From Bettongia penicillata ogilbyi (Eukaryota > Chordata > Mammalia > Diprotodontia > Potoroidae): 64,000 bases of DNA. Both the position numbers and the translations under genes were made by a program. Positions 22,566 through 32,985 of this stretch are shown here, piece after piece (positions within the stretch are counted from its first letter, which is position 1; each line of letters opens with the position of its first letter). The DNA lies in the NCBI GenBank assembly GCA_023548195.1, contig JAJHZJ010000414.1, forward strand, positions 1,821,676 through 1,885,675, written 5' to 3'. The notes under the pieces are model-generated. The model searched no databases. It was not told where the DNA came from and worked only from the letters and a program-made list of their open reading frames with translations.

Positions 22566-23324
22566 AGGTAAAAAGACAAGAAGAAAAGAAGTGAGGAAGA
22601 AAATTTTGCAGCTCTTGACTTCTAAACGAATTCACTGCCTCAGGGAGCTGAAGTCTCCAGACAAAGTGCCTTGGGTCGACTCTGGTAAAACAGAGACCAA
22701 CCCAGGATACAAAGGGTAAAAGAAGTTTTGCAGTTAGAGAACTTTTAAACCAACTCGTGGGAGTGGGAGAGATTCAATAAATGCATGAGAATGGGTCTTA
22801 AAATGCTTCTTGAGCTTGCCCAAAGAAATAAAAGACACAGTGTACATAGGCCTAAGCCAGGACGCAGAATGCTGCAGGCACTGTCAGACATGACTGGCAT
22901 TTCAGGCTGGTTAGAAGAGTCCTACTGGGGAAAAGACCAGGAAGTATAAGCGATATAATTAAAAAGAATATTAATAAAGCCTTTTTTTAAAAATTAAGCC
23001 CGTGAAGAGGCCATAGAGAATGCATTTTTAAGGATTTAATTTTCATTATTAATTAATTAGAGAAAGTTACTAAAGGAAGAGTTAAAGCTATATCATTTTA
23101 AATATTCACTTATGTAAAATTTGAGAGACTATAACCAACATATTCAAAATTTTTAAAAGGTTTAAAAGAGCAGATAAATTATCTGACATTTTTGTAAGGT
23201 GTTTAAATTTGAGTAAAATGTAGACCTGAAAAATGACAACTGTTAAGTTTCTGTCAGAATGTTGTCAAAAGAATTTCTAGCTACAGGATAATACAAGTAG
23301 GAAGAAAGTTGACAGATTATTAGA
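22566..23324. other. Intronic sequence, nothing recognised
   Basis: No gene or repeat family identified. Confidence 0.4.
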
Positions 23325-23620
23325 AGTAGAAAGGGTTCCACTCCCTTCCACAGCACAACAATTCCTTCCACAGACTCACTGGCAGATGGTCACCTGGCAT
23401 GTACTTTAAAAATTGCAGTGGCAGAGAGCTTAACGGATTCCAAGGCACCTTATTCCATTGTTGGACAGCTTAGCATAAAATATTTTGCTTTGTTAATTTT
23501 TATGTTGAATAACAATCTATGCCCCCTTGTGACTTTTACATACTGGTCCTAACTTTGTCCTCCCACACAAAAGGAGCCTAAAATAATTCACACTACTTTG
23601 CCACTTATTTCAATGGCCCT
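23325..23620 (-). mobile_element. L3/CR1 LINE fragment, antisense
   Basis: It has gcagtggcagagagcttaac, caaggcaccttattccattg, ttggacagcttagc, atgttgaataacaatctatg, the antisense L3 3' region. Confidence 0.6.
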
Positions 23621-23764
23621 GTCTATGGGAATATATATGATCAAGAAATATTTATGGGACAAAAAAGAAATCTCTATAGTAGGTAAAGGTCCATTTGATT
23701 GAAACAATCACAAACCAAGCCACAAATGTTTAATGATACTGGTTTACCTTAAGGTTCTCCCTTT

Positions 23765-23945
23765 ACACCCTGGTTCTTAATTTGGGGTCCATGGATAGAT
23801 TGCAGGGAATCTATGAATTTGGATAGGACAAAAAATTTCATTTTCACAAACATCTAATTGAAATTTAGAATTTTTTTCCATTTTAGCAGCACAGTAATAT
23901 TAGGCTTCACCAGACTGCCAAAAAAAATTAAGAATTGGTGCTTTA
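23765..23945 (+). mobile_element. DNA-transposon-like (hAT-type) remnant
   Basis: It has ttcttaatttggggtccatg at one end, taggcttcaccagactgcc near the other, then aattaagaattggtgctt. The aggcttcaccaga block recurs in reverse orientation near 34020, so the two are copies of one family. Confidence 0.5.
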
Positions 23946-24564
23946 GAGCAATCTTCTAATGTGCATGGAAGGATTCAAAGGGGAGCTCAAAGCATCAAAA
24001 AGGGGAATTCAGGGAGGAAATCTAAAGTTCCTGATCCCTGTCTTAGTCTAATGCTTTTCATTAGTTTCAGTGTTCAAAAAGAATTCCCACCTGGTGGCCA
24101 TCTTCTGCTGAAGAGCCTCTCTAAACTTGGCCAAGCTGGCTCCCAAAGACACCCAGTCTGTAACCAGGGTCATAATCAAAAAACTGACAATTTTGGTACT
24201 TCTGTTTCATGGGAATTACTTTAAAGAAGAAAGGCAGTCCAGGACCATCTTCATGCTATGTTGAGGCATTAACTAATACCATTTAATTAAATAAATAATA
24301 CTCTATAACACAGATTTCAATGCTTTCCAATTAAAACTAGGGAAGAGCTTGTTATAGCAAAAAAAAAAAAAACAAAACCCATCATGATTTAAAATGATTT
24401 GTACCTAATTACGTCTGATGCTTTGTTTAAGTGTGGTTCAAAGAAAAATTATTTCTCTCTGGTCTTTGCTCACTAGGACCTCATGAATTACAAATGCAAC
24501 AGAATAAAAAGTATTAGAGCAATGCTTCAAAACACAGAACAAAAACATTCAACCAGTACACAAA

Positions 24565-24735
24565 TGCACAGTAAGATCACAGAATCAGATTTAGAGCTGG
24601 AAGGAATCTAATTTAAAACAAATTAGAAAAGCGAGGCTGAGAGACAAAGTGACAAGTTGCAGATCCGGGGATCTGGACCCAGGTCTTCTGCCTCTAAATG
24701 CCATGATGTTGTTACTGCGCTGCACTGCCTCCCTA
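24565..24735 (-). mobile_element. MIR SINE, antisense
   Basis: It has cagatttagagctggaagga, aaagcgaggctgagagac, atctggacccaggtcttctg. Confidence 0.6.
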
Positions 24736-24773
24736 TGATGACATCGGCATTATCATTTGAGATCATAGGTAAA

Positions 24774-25090
24774 TGGGGGCAGCTAGGTGGTGCAGTGGAT
24801 AGAACACCAGTGCAGGAGGCAGGAGGACCTGAGTTCAAATCTCACGTCAGACACTTGACACTCACTAGCTGTGTGACCTTGGGCAAGTCACTTAATCCCA
24901 ATTGCCTCATCCTGGGTCATCTCCAGTCACCCTGATGAATATTCTGGTCACTGGATTCAAATGGCTCTGGAGGAGAAGTGAGGCTGGTGACCTGCACAGC
25001 CCTCCCTCACTCAAAACAAAGTCAAGTACAAGTCATGCCATCATTTCTCTGATGGCATGGTCTTCTTCGGCAACAAAGGATGAACACACA
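24774..25090 (+). mobile_element. Chimeric SINE: tRNA head plus RTE-type tail, exact TSD
   Basis: It is flanked by cataggtaaa at 24764-24773 and 25091-25100. The first about 130 bp are the tRNA-like/core head (gggcagctaggtggtgcagt, aggaggacctgagttcaaat, ccttgggcaagtcacttaat). From about 24908 it switches to the tail shared with the retroposon family (catcctgggtcatctccagt, gaagtgaggctggtgacctg, catggtcttcttcggcaaca). With intact TSDs it is one of the younger SINEs here. It has no A-tail, as is usual for RTE-mobilised SINEs. Confidence 0.9.
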
Positions 25091-25100
25091 CATAGGTAAA

Positions 25101-25970
25101 GGCATTTTAAAGGACAGAGAATGGAAGTAGTACAAAATGTGAGTGAAAATCAAGAGACCAGCCCTGGGAGTGTTTTACGAATGGAAGCAAAGGAAAGCAG
25201 TCAATCAGTTCATGAAGGTGCTGGGAGTTAGACCAGAGGCTGGTGGGCTGGAGGTCACAGGTTTTGCCCACAAGGTCCTACACTAAAGAAGATTTGAAGG
25301 CAGAAGTGGAATAGGGAGACAAAGGGAATTTTAAGCAGATGTGTGTGAGCTAAGCTGAAGAAGTGAACTAATACACGGTTAGTAAGGGAAAACGTGGGAT
25401 GCAGGGAGGCTTGTCAAGTGAAGGGCTTTAAAACAGAAGGTAAAATATCACAACTACAGCCACAAGACACATGGGCACAGTGATCAACTTGGGCTTGTTG
25501 TGTTTGCTCTAATGTCTCAAGCAGGCCGGCCTGCTTGCGTGTGTACACTCATTCATTAGGTAAAAACACAAGTTGATAGCTACAAAAAAGGGGAAGAAAT
25601 TACCTTCCTGGGTTGTAGTAAAAACAAGCTAGAAAGTACTTATGGTCGGGTTTGTCACTTATGCCATAGTGTGAATAAGGACGAGATCATGGATGTGACG
25701 GCTGTGTGGGCCAGCGAGCTTTGCACAGAGCAGTAACTCACTTTCAACACTGGAGACATCTTAACTACTGCCAGCCATTCATCAAATGTGTGTTTATGGA
25801 TCACAATGGGCAGACTGAAATGATGTACAAAAATTCACCACCACTAATAAACAATATAAAGTCTGTTTTCCTGAGTCAGAGTAAAAGATGAAGCTTTTAT
25901 TTATGATACAATATGAACCCAAAGAATTTAATTCTGTGCTGGGAACACTTGGGACGATACCATTAAATTT
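25101..25970. other. Intronic sequence upstream of the HAL1, nothing recognised
   Basis: No gene or repeat family identified. Confidence 0.4.
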
Positions 25971-25985
25971 AAGATATGGCAACAA
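25971..25985. repeat. Target-site duplication (left) of HAL1
   Basis: The 15-bp aagatatggcaacaa matches 28793-28807 exactly. Confidence 0.97.
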
Positions 25986-25993
25986 GGGGCGGA

Positions 25994-26010
25994 GTCAAGA
26001 TGGCGGAGTA
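25994..26010 (+). promoter_or_regulatory. YY1-like motif at the HAL1 5' end
   Basis: The caagatggcggagtag stretch contains AAGATGGC, matching the YY1 core that positions L1 transcription starts in other mammals. The same motif, as agatggcagagtag, is kept at the 5' end of the deletion derivative at 12741. Function is inferred. Confidence 0.5.
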
Positions 26011-26684
26011 GAAAGAGGCACATTTACGAGCTCCGAACCCACAGCCCATAGAATTAATGTAAAAAGAGATCCCCATAAGTTCTGGATCACTGTAAGGTGT
26101 GCAGAACCAGAGTGGAAGAGATTTCTGTTCCAGAGAGCCCTGGAGAGCTGTCCCCAGGGTCTGTCGCGCCCCAGAAAGCGGACCCCACCCCAGCGCTGCC
26201 CTGGCCACAGGCCCAGAGAAGCTGATCCGAGCAGGCTTCAGGGACGGAAGGTGGCCGGGAAGGTCCCTCCGCCCACAGAAGCTACAGGTCAGTGAGAGAG
26301 ACGGCTGGCCTGGCCGAGAGGGGGAGCAAGGTGTCTCCGTGACTTGGGCCCCCTCGGGAAGAAGCGGCGGCGATAGAGATGGGGCAGGAAGCAGCAGAGG
26401 CAGAGGCGGGGGCAGTGGTGGAGGCAGCAGCTGCCGCGGCAGCCCAGGACTCCCCCAGCAGCAGGCAGGATCTTCATTACTGAAGGTCTCTGCATAAAGC
26501 CCCTGAGGGAACTGAGCCTGGGAGGTGGCCCTGCCCCCATCCCAGCACCAGAACTAAAGTTCACATTGATTAGCAGCTCCACTGCGCGGAAAGCCCATTT
26601 GAATCTCAGCCCCCAAGCACTAGCTGGGTGGATCTAGGCGGGGGGTGGACAGGAATCTCAGAAGTCAAGTAACTGGCTGGGAAA

Positions 26685-27774
26685 ATGACCAGAAAAGGGA
26701 AGAAAAATAAGACTATAGAGAGTTTTTTCGAACAGATGCAAATGATCCCAACTTTCGGATCTGAGGACATATTCTTGCCATCAGGGAAAGACGTGGAGGG
26801 CGGGGCCTCAGTACCCCAGAAATCCCAGGGGGGTGGCGGGTGGGCTCAGGCCTTGGAAGAGCTCAAAAAGAATTTTGAAAAGCAAGTTAGACAGGTGGAG
26901 GAAAAACTGGGAAGAGAAATGAGATGCAAGAAAAGTATGAAAAACGGGTCAATACCTTCCTAAAGGAGACCCAAAAAAATGCTGAAGAAAATAACACCTT
27001 GAAAAATAGGCTCACTCAATTGGCAAAAGAGGTTCAAAAAGCCAATGACGAGAAGAATGCTTTCAAAAGCAGAATTAGCCAAATGGAAAAAGAGGTTCAA
27101 AAGCTCACTGAAGATAATAGTTCTCTCAAAACTAGAATGGAACAGATGGAGTCTAATGACTTAAGAGAAACCAAGAAATCACCAAACAAAACCAAAAGAA
27201 TGAAAAAATGGAAGAGAATGTGAAATATCTCATGGGAAAAACAACTGACCTGGAAAATAGATGCAGGAGAGACAATTTAAAAATTATGGGACTACCTGAA
27301 AGCCATGATCAAAAAAAGAGCTTAGATATCATCTTCCATGAAATTATTAAGGAAAACTGCCCTGACATTCTAGAACCAGAGGGCAAAATAAGTATTGAAA
27401 GAATCCATTGATCACCACCTGAAAGAGATCCAAAGAGAGAAACTCCTAGGAACATTGTGGCCAAATTCCAGAACTCCCAGCTCAAGGAGAAAATCTTGCA
27501 AGCAGCTAGAAAGAAACAATTCCAGTACTGTGGAAATACAATCAAGATAACTCAAGATCTAGCAGCTTCTACATTAAGGGATCGAAGGGCGTGGAATAGG
27601 ATATTCCAGAAGTCAAAGGAACTAGGACTTAAACCAAGAATCACCTACCCAGCAAAACTGAGTATAATACTTCAGGGGAAAATATGGTCTTTCAATGAAA
27701 CAGAGGACTTTCAATCATTCTTGATGAAAAGACCAGAGCTGAAAAGAAAATTTGACTTTCAAACACAAGAATGA
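26685..27774 (+). pseudogene. HAL1 ORF1 (L1 ORF1p-like), broken
   Basis: The reading begins MTRKGKKNKTIESFFEQ at 26685. Residues then show a long coiled coil (heptad-like runs NTLKNRLTQLAKEVQKANDE and SRISQMEKEVQKLTEDNSSL), an RRM-like part (DNLKIMGLPE, then IIFHEIIKENCPDILE) and the C-terminal domain (ARKKQFQYCGNTIKITQDLA, then RDRRAW), ending FDFQTQE at 27774. This is the L1 ORF1p order. It is inactive: a frameshift near 26925-26935, a second near 27180-27190, and an in-frame TGA at 27409-27411. The TGA stands where the family has Arg, so CGA to TGA decay at a CpG is likely. ORF1p would act as a trimeric RNA chaperone. Confidence 0.88.
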
Positions 27775-27908
27775 GAAGAAGCATGAAAAAGTAAACAGCA
27801 AAGAGAAGTCTTAAGGGACTTACCAGAAATGAACTGTTTACATTCCTACATGGAAAGACAATATTTGTAACTCTTAAAACTTTTCAGTACCTGGGTAGTT
27901 GGTGGGTC

Positions 27909-27968
27909 CACACACACACATGTACACGCATGCACGCACACACACATACACACATGCACACACATACA
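27909..27968. repeat. CA-rich microsatellite in the HAL1 3' UTR
   Basis: Imperfect (CA)n with ATG and CG interruptions, followed by gagacagagagc. A similar TG/TA-rich tract sits at this place in related elements, including tgtgtgtgtgtgt at about 12105 in the derivative on the other strand. Confidence 0.85.
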
Positions 27969-28270
27969 GAGACAGAGAGCACAGAGTGAATTGAATAGGA
28001 TGGGACCATATCTTAAAAGAAATTAAGGTAAATGGTGAGAGAGAAATGTAGTGGGAGGAAAGAGGGTGAAATGGAATGGAGTAATTATATGTCATTTAAG
28101 AGGCAAGTAGGAAAATTATTTGTGGAGGGAAAAAGAGGAGAGCTGAGAAAAAAAAACCAAGAAGTTTACCCTCATCACATTTGACTAAAGGAAGGAATAA
28201 AATGCACACTCATTTTGGTATGAAAACCTATCTTACAGTATAGGAAAGTGGGGGAGAAGGAAATAAGCAA

Positions 28271-28510
28271 GGGGGGGAATGATGGAAGGGAGGGCAAAGG
28301 GAGGAGGGAGCAATTTGAAGTCAACACTTGGGGAGGGACAGGATCAAAAGACAGAATAGAAACAATGAGGGGCAGGGTAGGATGGAGGGTAATTCAGTTA
28401 GTCTTACACAACACGACTATCAGGGAAGTCATTTGCAAAACTACACAGATAGGGCCTATATTGAATTGCCTGCCTTCCCAAAGGGAATGGGTGGGGAGGG
28501 AGGGATGGGG
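28271..28510 (+). other. G-rich tracts with quadruplex potential in the HAL1 3' UTR
   Basis: Positions 28271-28308 hold five runs of three or more G, and 28483-28510 hold six within 28 bp (ggg aat ggg tgggg aggg aggg atgggg). Short loops make G-quadruplexes possible. A similar G-rich run occurs at 28699-28722. G-rich 3' UTRs are a known L1 trait. Confidence 0.7.
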
Positions 28511-28792
28511 AGAATTTGGAACTCAAAGTTTTAGGAACAACTGTTTAGTATTGTTGTTGCTACTAGGAAAGAAGACATACAGTTAATGAGGAATAGAAAG
28601 TCATCTGGCCCTACAGGAGAAAAGAGAAGATGGAGATAAGAGAAGGGAGAGATGACAGAAGAGAGGGCAGATTGATGATAGGGAAAATTAGATTGCTTGG
28701 GGTATTGGGGTGGGGGGAGGGGATAAAAGGGGAGAAAACTTGGAACCCAAAATTTTGTGAAAATGAATGTAAAAAGTTAAATAAAAAAAAAA

Positions 28793-28807
28793 AAGATATG
28801 GCAACAA
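28793..28807. repeat. Target-site duplication (right) of HAL1
   Basis: It is an exact 15-bp copy of 25971-25985. Confidence 0.97.
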
Positions 28808-28888
28808 ACTGAGAACATAAAATCTTGGCACCTTCTTTTTGGCGTAAGTTTTTGGAAATTAACTGTAGGACAGCTATTAGTTATATAC

Positions 28889-29123
28889 AGAGAGGGGCAG
28901 CTAGATGGTTCAGTGGATAGAGTGCTGGGCCCGGAGTCAGGAAGACCTGAGTTCAAATTCAGCCTAGACACTTAACTAGTTGTGTGGTCCTGGGCAAGTC
29001 ACTTAACATGTGTTTGCCTTAATCTGCTGGAGAAAGAAATGGCAAATCACTCCATTATCTTTGCCAAGAAAACTCATGTACTGGTGTGCTGTGGTTCATG
29101 GGATGGACACAACTGAACAATGA
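28889..29123 (+). mobile_element. tRNA-headed SINE with BovB/RTE-type tail
   Basis: It starts ggggcagctagatggttcag and has ggagtcaggaagacctgagt, cctgggcaagtcacttaaca, gccaagaaaac, ending gacacaactgaacaa. Near-matching flanks gctattagttata (about 28873) and gctattagctata (about 29124) look like target-site copies. Confidence 0.88.
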
Positions 29124-29179
29124 GCTATTAGCTATACATATTTAGTTTCTTTTCCTGTCACACTAAACATGGGAAAACA

Positions 29180-29335
29180 GAACTAAAGCTAGAAAAGACC
29201 TCAGGGGCCATCTAATTTTCCTTACTCTATTTAGAGGTTAAATGAGTTGTTCAAAGTCATGTAAGTTATTAGTGGCAGAGCCAGGATTTGAACTCAGGTC
29301 TTTTAACTCCAAATTCACAGCTCTTTCCAAGACTC
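29180..29335 (-). mobile_element. MIR SINE, antisense
   Basis: It has agaaaagacctcaggggcca, gttcaaagtcatgtaagtta, gagccaggatttgaactcag. Confidence 0.7.
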
Positions 29336-29749
29336 AAAAGAAGTGAGTCTAGCAATACATAGAAGGGGAAAAACCACACTTGTGTAATTTTTTAAAAATA
29401 TATCAGAATATTTGCAGTGATAGTTTTATGTGTGGTTCAGAAGACATCAACTTGAGGACTGTAAGTACTGCATGGCTATGATTTATTTTTCATATTAGGG
29501 CAAAAAGCCAGTAAATAAATTATCTGAATTCTTAGAATAAGATTTTTCATGCTAAATTTCTTTTTATTTTTGACTGAAGAAATCATCTAGATATTCAACC
29601 ACCCACTTCACACTCACTTGCTTAACAATATTGCTTAAAGAGGGACTTCCCTAGATAATTTTCACTTTTTTTTTAGACCAAGAAAATCTGGAAATGTCCT
29701 TTAAACTGCTAAATTAAATCATGAAATGACCCTAAGCACACCTCCTTAC

Positions 29750-29879
29750 CTTAAGAGCCTACAGAAACTCCGTCTGTAGCTTAGTCGCTGGCTTGCTGCA
29801 GCGACACTGGGGGGAAACGGAGGCCGTGTCGGGAAATAGGCAATTGTTGCAAAAAAAGTCAGGCATACAATTCCAAATT
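29750..29879 (-). CDS. SLC49A4: SLC49A4 internal exon (human residues about 235-278)
   Basis: This 130-nt exon has acceptor ...catgtcttttag and donor GTAAGG, entering in phase 1 and leaving in phase 2. It completes the split Glu codon of the previous exon and reads [17 protein letters not shown], a membrane helix, then [20 protein letters not shown], a basic proline-containing loop, and CRLL. The basic RLSYRR stretch fits the long loop between the two MFS halves. It differs from recalled human sequence at about seven positions, all conservative or in the helix and loop edges. A half-L1 insertion in the opposite orientation lies about 960 bp downstream in the following intron. Confidence 0.96.
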
Positions 29880-29947
29880 CTAAAAGACATGAACAAAAGA
29901 GGAAGAACAATTAACTAGTCACTATGCAACAATTTTACATGTCAAAT

Positions 29948-30080
29948 ACAGCATTTATTATTGATTCCAAGCATCTATTAAGTGCTCATTACATACTTAC
30001 TTACTGACCATGGGGGATAGGGCTTCAAAAAAATTATAGGCATGCTCCCTGTTCTAAAAGAACATGCACTCTAGTTAACA
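29948..30080 (-). mobile_element. L2 3' end, antisense
   Basis: It has catctattaagtgctcatta, ccatgggggatagggc and aagaacatgcactctagtt. Confidence 0.55.
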
Positions 30081-30424
30081 ATGGAACCATTAACAATGGA
30101 AAACCTGAAAAGGGCAATAATTCAACTGGAAAGACTGCGGCAGTGCCCTCAAAGTACCAGCACCAGTTTCCTCCCAACCAAAAACTGTATTTGAGTTCAC
30201 AGCTTATTGTTCACTATCTTAGCGAGGTGTGTGCCTTCTTCTGGGGTATTAGGCTGGGGAAGGAGAGGCAAAATTATTGCTAGAATCTGCTAAATCCTAG
30301 CACTCATTACTACGCTAGGATTTCTGGTGTTCAAGAGACCTAAAGTTTCAGGAGCTTTTTGCCTACCTTCCACACCAGTTTAATTTTACTTAGTGGCTGT
30401 TTTGAACCCTCTTGTCTTAGAGTG

Positions 30425-30815
30425 AATGTCAATAGTAACAATTTCTCTTCTAAACAACAACCCTAAGGCTCCTGCCCCTCCCAGCATGATTTATCTATTT
30501 ATTTTTTCTCTTCTATTAAAGAGGCCATACCCCTGACTACTTTTTAAAGAGGTCTATTTACTGAATGGGTATTACCTCACTTTAAGTGAGTACCTGACAA
30601 GGTCTTAGCCTAAAAGACCAAAGTCGTCCACTGCATCCTGGGCAGTCTCCAGTCACCTCGATGAATATCTGGTCACTGGATCCAGATGGTTCAGGAGGAG
30701 ACAGTGAGGCTGGTGACCGTGCATAGCCCTCCCTCCCTCAAAACAAAGTCAAGTACAAATCATGTCATCATTTCTCTGATATCATGGTCTTCTTCGAAAA
30801 TGAAGGATGATCACA
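30425..30815 (+). mobile_element. Retroposon with RTE-type tail, sense
   Basis: It is a near full-length copy of the family at 13475: gtcaatagtaacaatttctc, tattaaagaggccatacccc, actgcatcctgggcagtctc, ggtcactggatccagatggt, catggtcttcttcgaaaatg. Confidence 0.78.
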
Positions 30816-31006
30816 ACTTTTTTCTAGTTTCTTTCACACAAAGTGCATTTTAAACATATTCAGGCAACTTATACTTTAAGTTGGAGGAGGTGCATTTCTT
30901 TGTGGTGTGTTTTGCAAACTAAGAGTGTCTTCAATCTCTCTTTCTGAAGAGTTGGGGGTCTATATAAGCACAGATCAGTCTTATTTGGGCTGCTGCTACA
31001 ACTAGG

Positions 31007-31235
31007 CAGCTAGATGGCACAACAAATGAGCTCTGGACCTGAAGTCAGGAAGACCTGAGTTCAAATCCAACCTCAGATACTCGCTAGATATGTGGCAAAA
31101 GTCACTTAACTGTTTGCCTCAGTTTCCTTATCTGTAAAATGAGCTGGAGAAGGAAATGGCAAAGCACTCCAATATATGGCAAGAAAATCCCAAATGGGGT
31201 CTGACAAAAAGTCAGACATGACCAAAAAATAACCC
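31007..31235 (+). mobile_element. tRNA-headed SINE with BovB/RTE-type tail
   Basis: It has ggcagctagatggcacaaca, gaagtcaggaagacctgagt, gaaggaaatggcaaagcact, then aatggggtctgacaaaaag and gtcagacatgacc. Confidence 0.85.
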
Positions 31236-31295
31236 CAAAAAACCAACAAAAAACTACTCCTACCATTACCACCACCCACCACCACTACTATTCCT

Positions 31296-31309
31296 GCTAC
31301 TATCTAACA

Positions 31310-31354
<45 letters not shown>

Positions 31355-31600
31355 CACTATCTGCCAGGTACGAGGCTAAGAACTTTATAGATATTATTTT
31401 ATTTGTTTCTCACAACTATGGGAGACGCAGGTGCTATTATTATCCCCATTTTACTGAACAGGAAACTGAGGTAAACAAGCTTAAGTGACTTGCTTAAAGT
31501 CACACATTTAGCAAGCGTCTGCAGCCAGATTTGAACACAGGTAGATGAGTTGTCCTGACTCCAGGAGCGACACAATCCACTGCACCACCTAAATGTCCTC
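31296..31600 (-). mobile_element. MIR/tRNA-type SINE, antisense, with internal (AT)n
   Basis: After the AT microsatellite it reads ctgccaggtacgaggctaag, ttatccccattttactg, gaaactgaggtaaac, aagtgacttgcttaaagtc, then ccactgcaccacctaaatg, the antisense tRNA-like head. Confidence 0.75.
31313..31350. repeat. (AT)n microsatellite
   Basis: It holds 19 uninterrupted AT units. Confidence 0.97.
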
Positions 31601-32655
31601 ATTAGCACTCTTCTCCTTTATTCTGTCTTGTCTCATATAGGAAGATTGCTACATTTCCCCCGCTACTGAAAAGCAGAAATTAAGCTCCTCTTTGGGTGCC
31701 AGGTTTCCTGTTCACATGAAAAGTAGTACTTCTTGCACTTTGGTTTACATGCCGGACATGACAGACTGGAACATTAAAAATCTGTATAATATATGAGATA
31801 AAAATGTGGCAAAAACAAATAAAATATAGCTGTAAAAGGGAAATCAATGAGTCTGGGATAATTGGAGTTTTTACCAGAATAAATTACATTATTAAGTAAA
31901 TAAAAATTAAAATAGTGATTCAGCAAAAAACACATGGAGGGCTTTACTTTCAACCATAAGATAACACTCTGAGGTATAAAGGAGACCTGTGACATTTGCA
32001 AAGATCTGGTAAACAGAGGAAGCTCTGAACAAACTAGAAGGGCATCTGAATAAGAAATTAAGTAACAGGATATGAAAATTAAGGTAATGCAGGCAGGCAT
32101 GTTACAGAAAACAAACAACAACCCCTTCTCAATAACTATATCCCGCAAATCCCTGTAATATTTGGGGCCTATGAAATAATCCTATTTTCCCCTAGAGTAT
32201 ACAATGAGGGCATTTCCTTTTCTAAAAATGTTTGGGTTACGCTTTTATAAAAAACCATTGCTATTGCTTCCAAAGTGCGCTCTTTCCTTCAAATAAAACT
32301 CACCTTTGCATCAAAGAAATAGGCCACAAATGGCAGAGTTGATCAAGGACATACCTTATATTCTGTGCTAAAGCTTAATAAAGTCCTTGGTACAATGGTG
32401 TATGCCAAGTATAATTCAGTCCAGCCAGCCAAAAGGACAGATCAGTGTAAAACTAAACATCAAACAGCTTAATGAAGGTATGGGTGCTGATAGGCCTCTC
32501 TACAGACAGACTTTTTAGAAGTCTGTTGTTTTAGCAAGCATTTCTTATTGTCTATGCTCTTCCACATCTCTACCAAGATGCTTCCTCATCAGGCTGCTAG
32601 AGTCAAGATTAATAACTGCACCGATCTGAGTGCTAACGTCCTTCAGTGTTGTTTT
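31601..32655. other. Intronic sequence, nothing recognised
   Basis: A minus-strand open frame of 124 codons (31774-32148) has no family resemblance and is most likely chance in AT-rich DNA. Confidence 0.4.
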
Positions 32656-32659
32656 TCTT

Positions 32660-32985
32660 TACAACCTTTCTGATCATCAAATACACTGTTCTCTTGGTTT
32701 TGCTTTCATTCACACTAGCCTTCACAAGTTTCTCATTTGTCACCTCTTTCAAAGCAATTGTTTTGTATTTCATTCATAAACGATAATCTGGCCCTTCTAT
32801 AATTTATGGGCAGTTGCTTAATTTCTATTTTGCTGCTACAAAAAGTGTTTCCATAAATATCTCTAGTATTTAGGGCATCTTTCTTTTGGTGTCTTACCTC
32901 CTTGAGTACATGCCCGGCAGTGGTATCAATGAATGGGCACAGTTTGGGAACATTTATAGGATAGTAACAAAGACATTTACTTCAG
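32660..32985 (-). mobile_element. L1 ORF2-end/3' fragment, antisense
   Basis: It has tttgctgctacaaaaagtgt, ttccataaatatctctag, tacctccttgagtacatgcc and gcagtggtatcaatgaatgg, the antisense L1 ORF2 C-terminus. Confidence 0.65.

Larger units (their letters stand above)
25986..28792 (+). mobile_element. Half-L1 (HAL1): 5' UTR, ORF1 and 3' UTR, no ORF2
   Basis: This 2.8-kb element lies between exact 15-bp target-site copies, so its ends are known. It begins ggggcggagtcaagatggcg, has a GC-rich, CpG-bearing 5' UTR of about 700 bp, an L1-type ORF1 (26685-27774, broken), and a 3' UTR with a CA repeat and G-rich tracts, ending aataaaaaaaaaa. No endonuclease or reverse transcriptase region exists between ORF1 and the 3' UTR, so it is a non-autonomous half-L1 that needs L1 proteins in trans. 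It lies antisense to SLC49A4 between two exons. Confidence 0.92.

Noticed and set aside
25888..26497. Overlapping frames of 132-135 codons before HAL1 ORF1
   Set aside because: They are low-complexity, GC-driven frames in the HAL1 5' UTR and one starts outside the element. No evidence for an ORF0.
31774..32148. A 124-codon, hydrophobic minus-strand open frame
   Set aside because: No family resemblance, no splice context, AT-rich DNA; it does not match any expected SLC49A4 segment.
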